DNA from: Chloroflexota bacterium
GTDB lineage: Bacteria; Chloroflexota; Anaerolineae; 4572-78
NCBI GenBank assembly: GCA_024278015.1
Contig: JAJRUC010000467.1
Span: 1-15,067, forward strand
Direction of reading: 5' to 3'
Length of the DNA: 15,067 bases
This document shows positions 15,036 to 15,067 of the stretch, piece after piece (position 1 is the first letter of the stretch; each line of letters starts with the position of its first letter). Made by a program: the position numbers and the translations under genes. The notes beneath the pieces are model-generated. The model did not search any database. It was not told where the DNA came from and saw only the letters and a list, made by a program, of their open reading frames with translations.

Positions 15036-15067
15036 AAAAAGCGCGAATCCGGTTGTTTTCAACCTCA

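Noticed and set aside
1..15067. tRNA, rRNA, CRISPR array or transposase
   Set aside because: No cloverleaf, conserved rRNA block, regularly spaced direct repeats or transposase motifs were recognised on either strand by eye.

Overview
The window carries part of a tight-adherence (Tad/Flp-type) pilus locus, with every recognised gene on the + strand. The likely source is a Chloroflexota bacterium, probably Anaerolineae-like. That is inference from three traits: long modular secreted proteins with bacterial Ig-like and lectin-like modules, a C-terminal tail of the 'YLPLhhK' kind on one exoprotein, and CpaB, CpaE and CpaF proteins of the style seen in that phylum. No rRNA, tRNA, CRISPR array or transposase was seen.

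Region 1 (1-10590) reads as one transcription unit of five closely spaced genes. It opens with the 3' part of a very large mosaic surface protein (three lectin-like repeats, a choice-of-anchor-D/ASH Ig-like domain, two concanavalin-like modules, a carbohydrate-binding-like module, a 'NGNFE' jelly-roll-like module and a small C-terminal beta domain). Next come a secreted beta-propeller protein with Asp-boxes and a DUF11-like domain, a small membrane-anchored PepSY-like protein, an enlarged TadE-like pseudopilin and a TadG-like protein whose von Willebrand A (vWA) domain holds a roughly 380-residue insertion. A perfect 13-bp stem terminator closes the unit.

Region 2 (10591-11825) has a sigma70-like promoter followed by cpaB (rcpC), which ends at a second strong hairpin.

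Region 3 (11826-14697) has a second sigma70-like promoter whose -35 box lies inside that hairpin. It is followed by a leader with inverted repeats, then cpaE (tadZ; receiver plus ParA/MinD-like ATPase) and cpaF (tadA; the secretion ATPase).

Region 4 (14698-15067) is non-coding. It holds two copies of a GC-rich palindromic repeat in opposite orientation. The usual downstream genes tadB and tadC, the Flp pilin and the prepilin peptidase are not in view.

Working model: CpaF powers the inner-membrane machine, CpaE positions or regulates it, CpaB forms the envelope passage, and the TadE-like and TadG-like proteins are pseudopilin or surface components. The large modular proteins upstream are candidate adhesive cargo or a pilus-associated surface complex. 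The machine assignments are strong. The link between the exoproteins and the pilus rests only on co-directional, closely spaced gene order.
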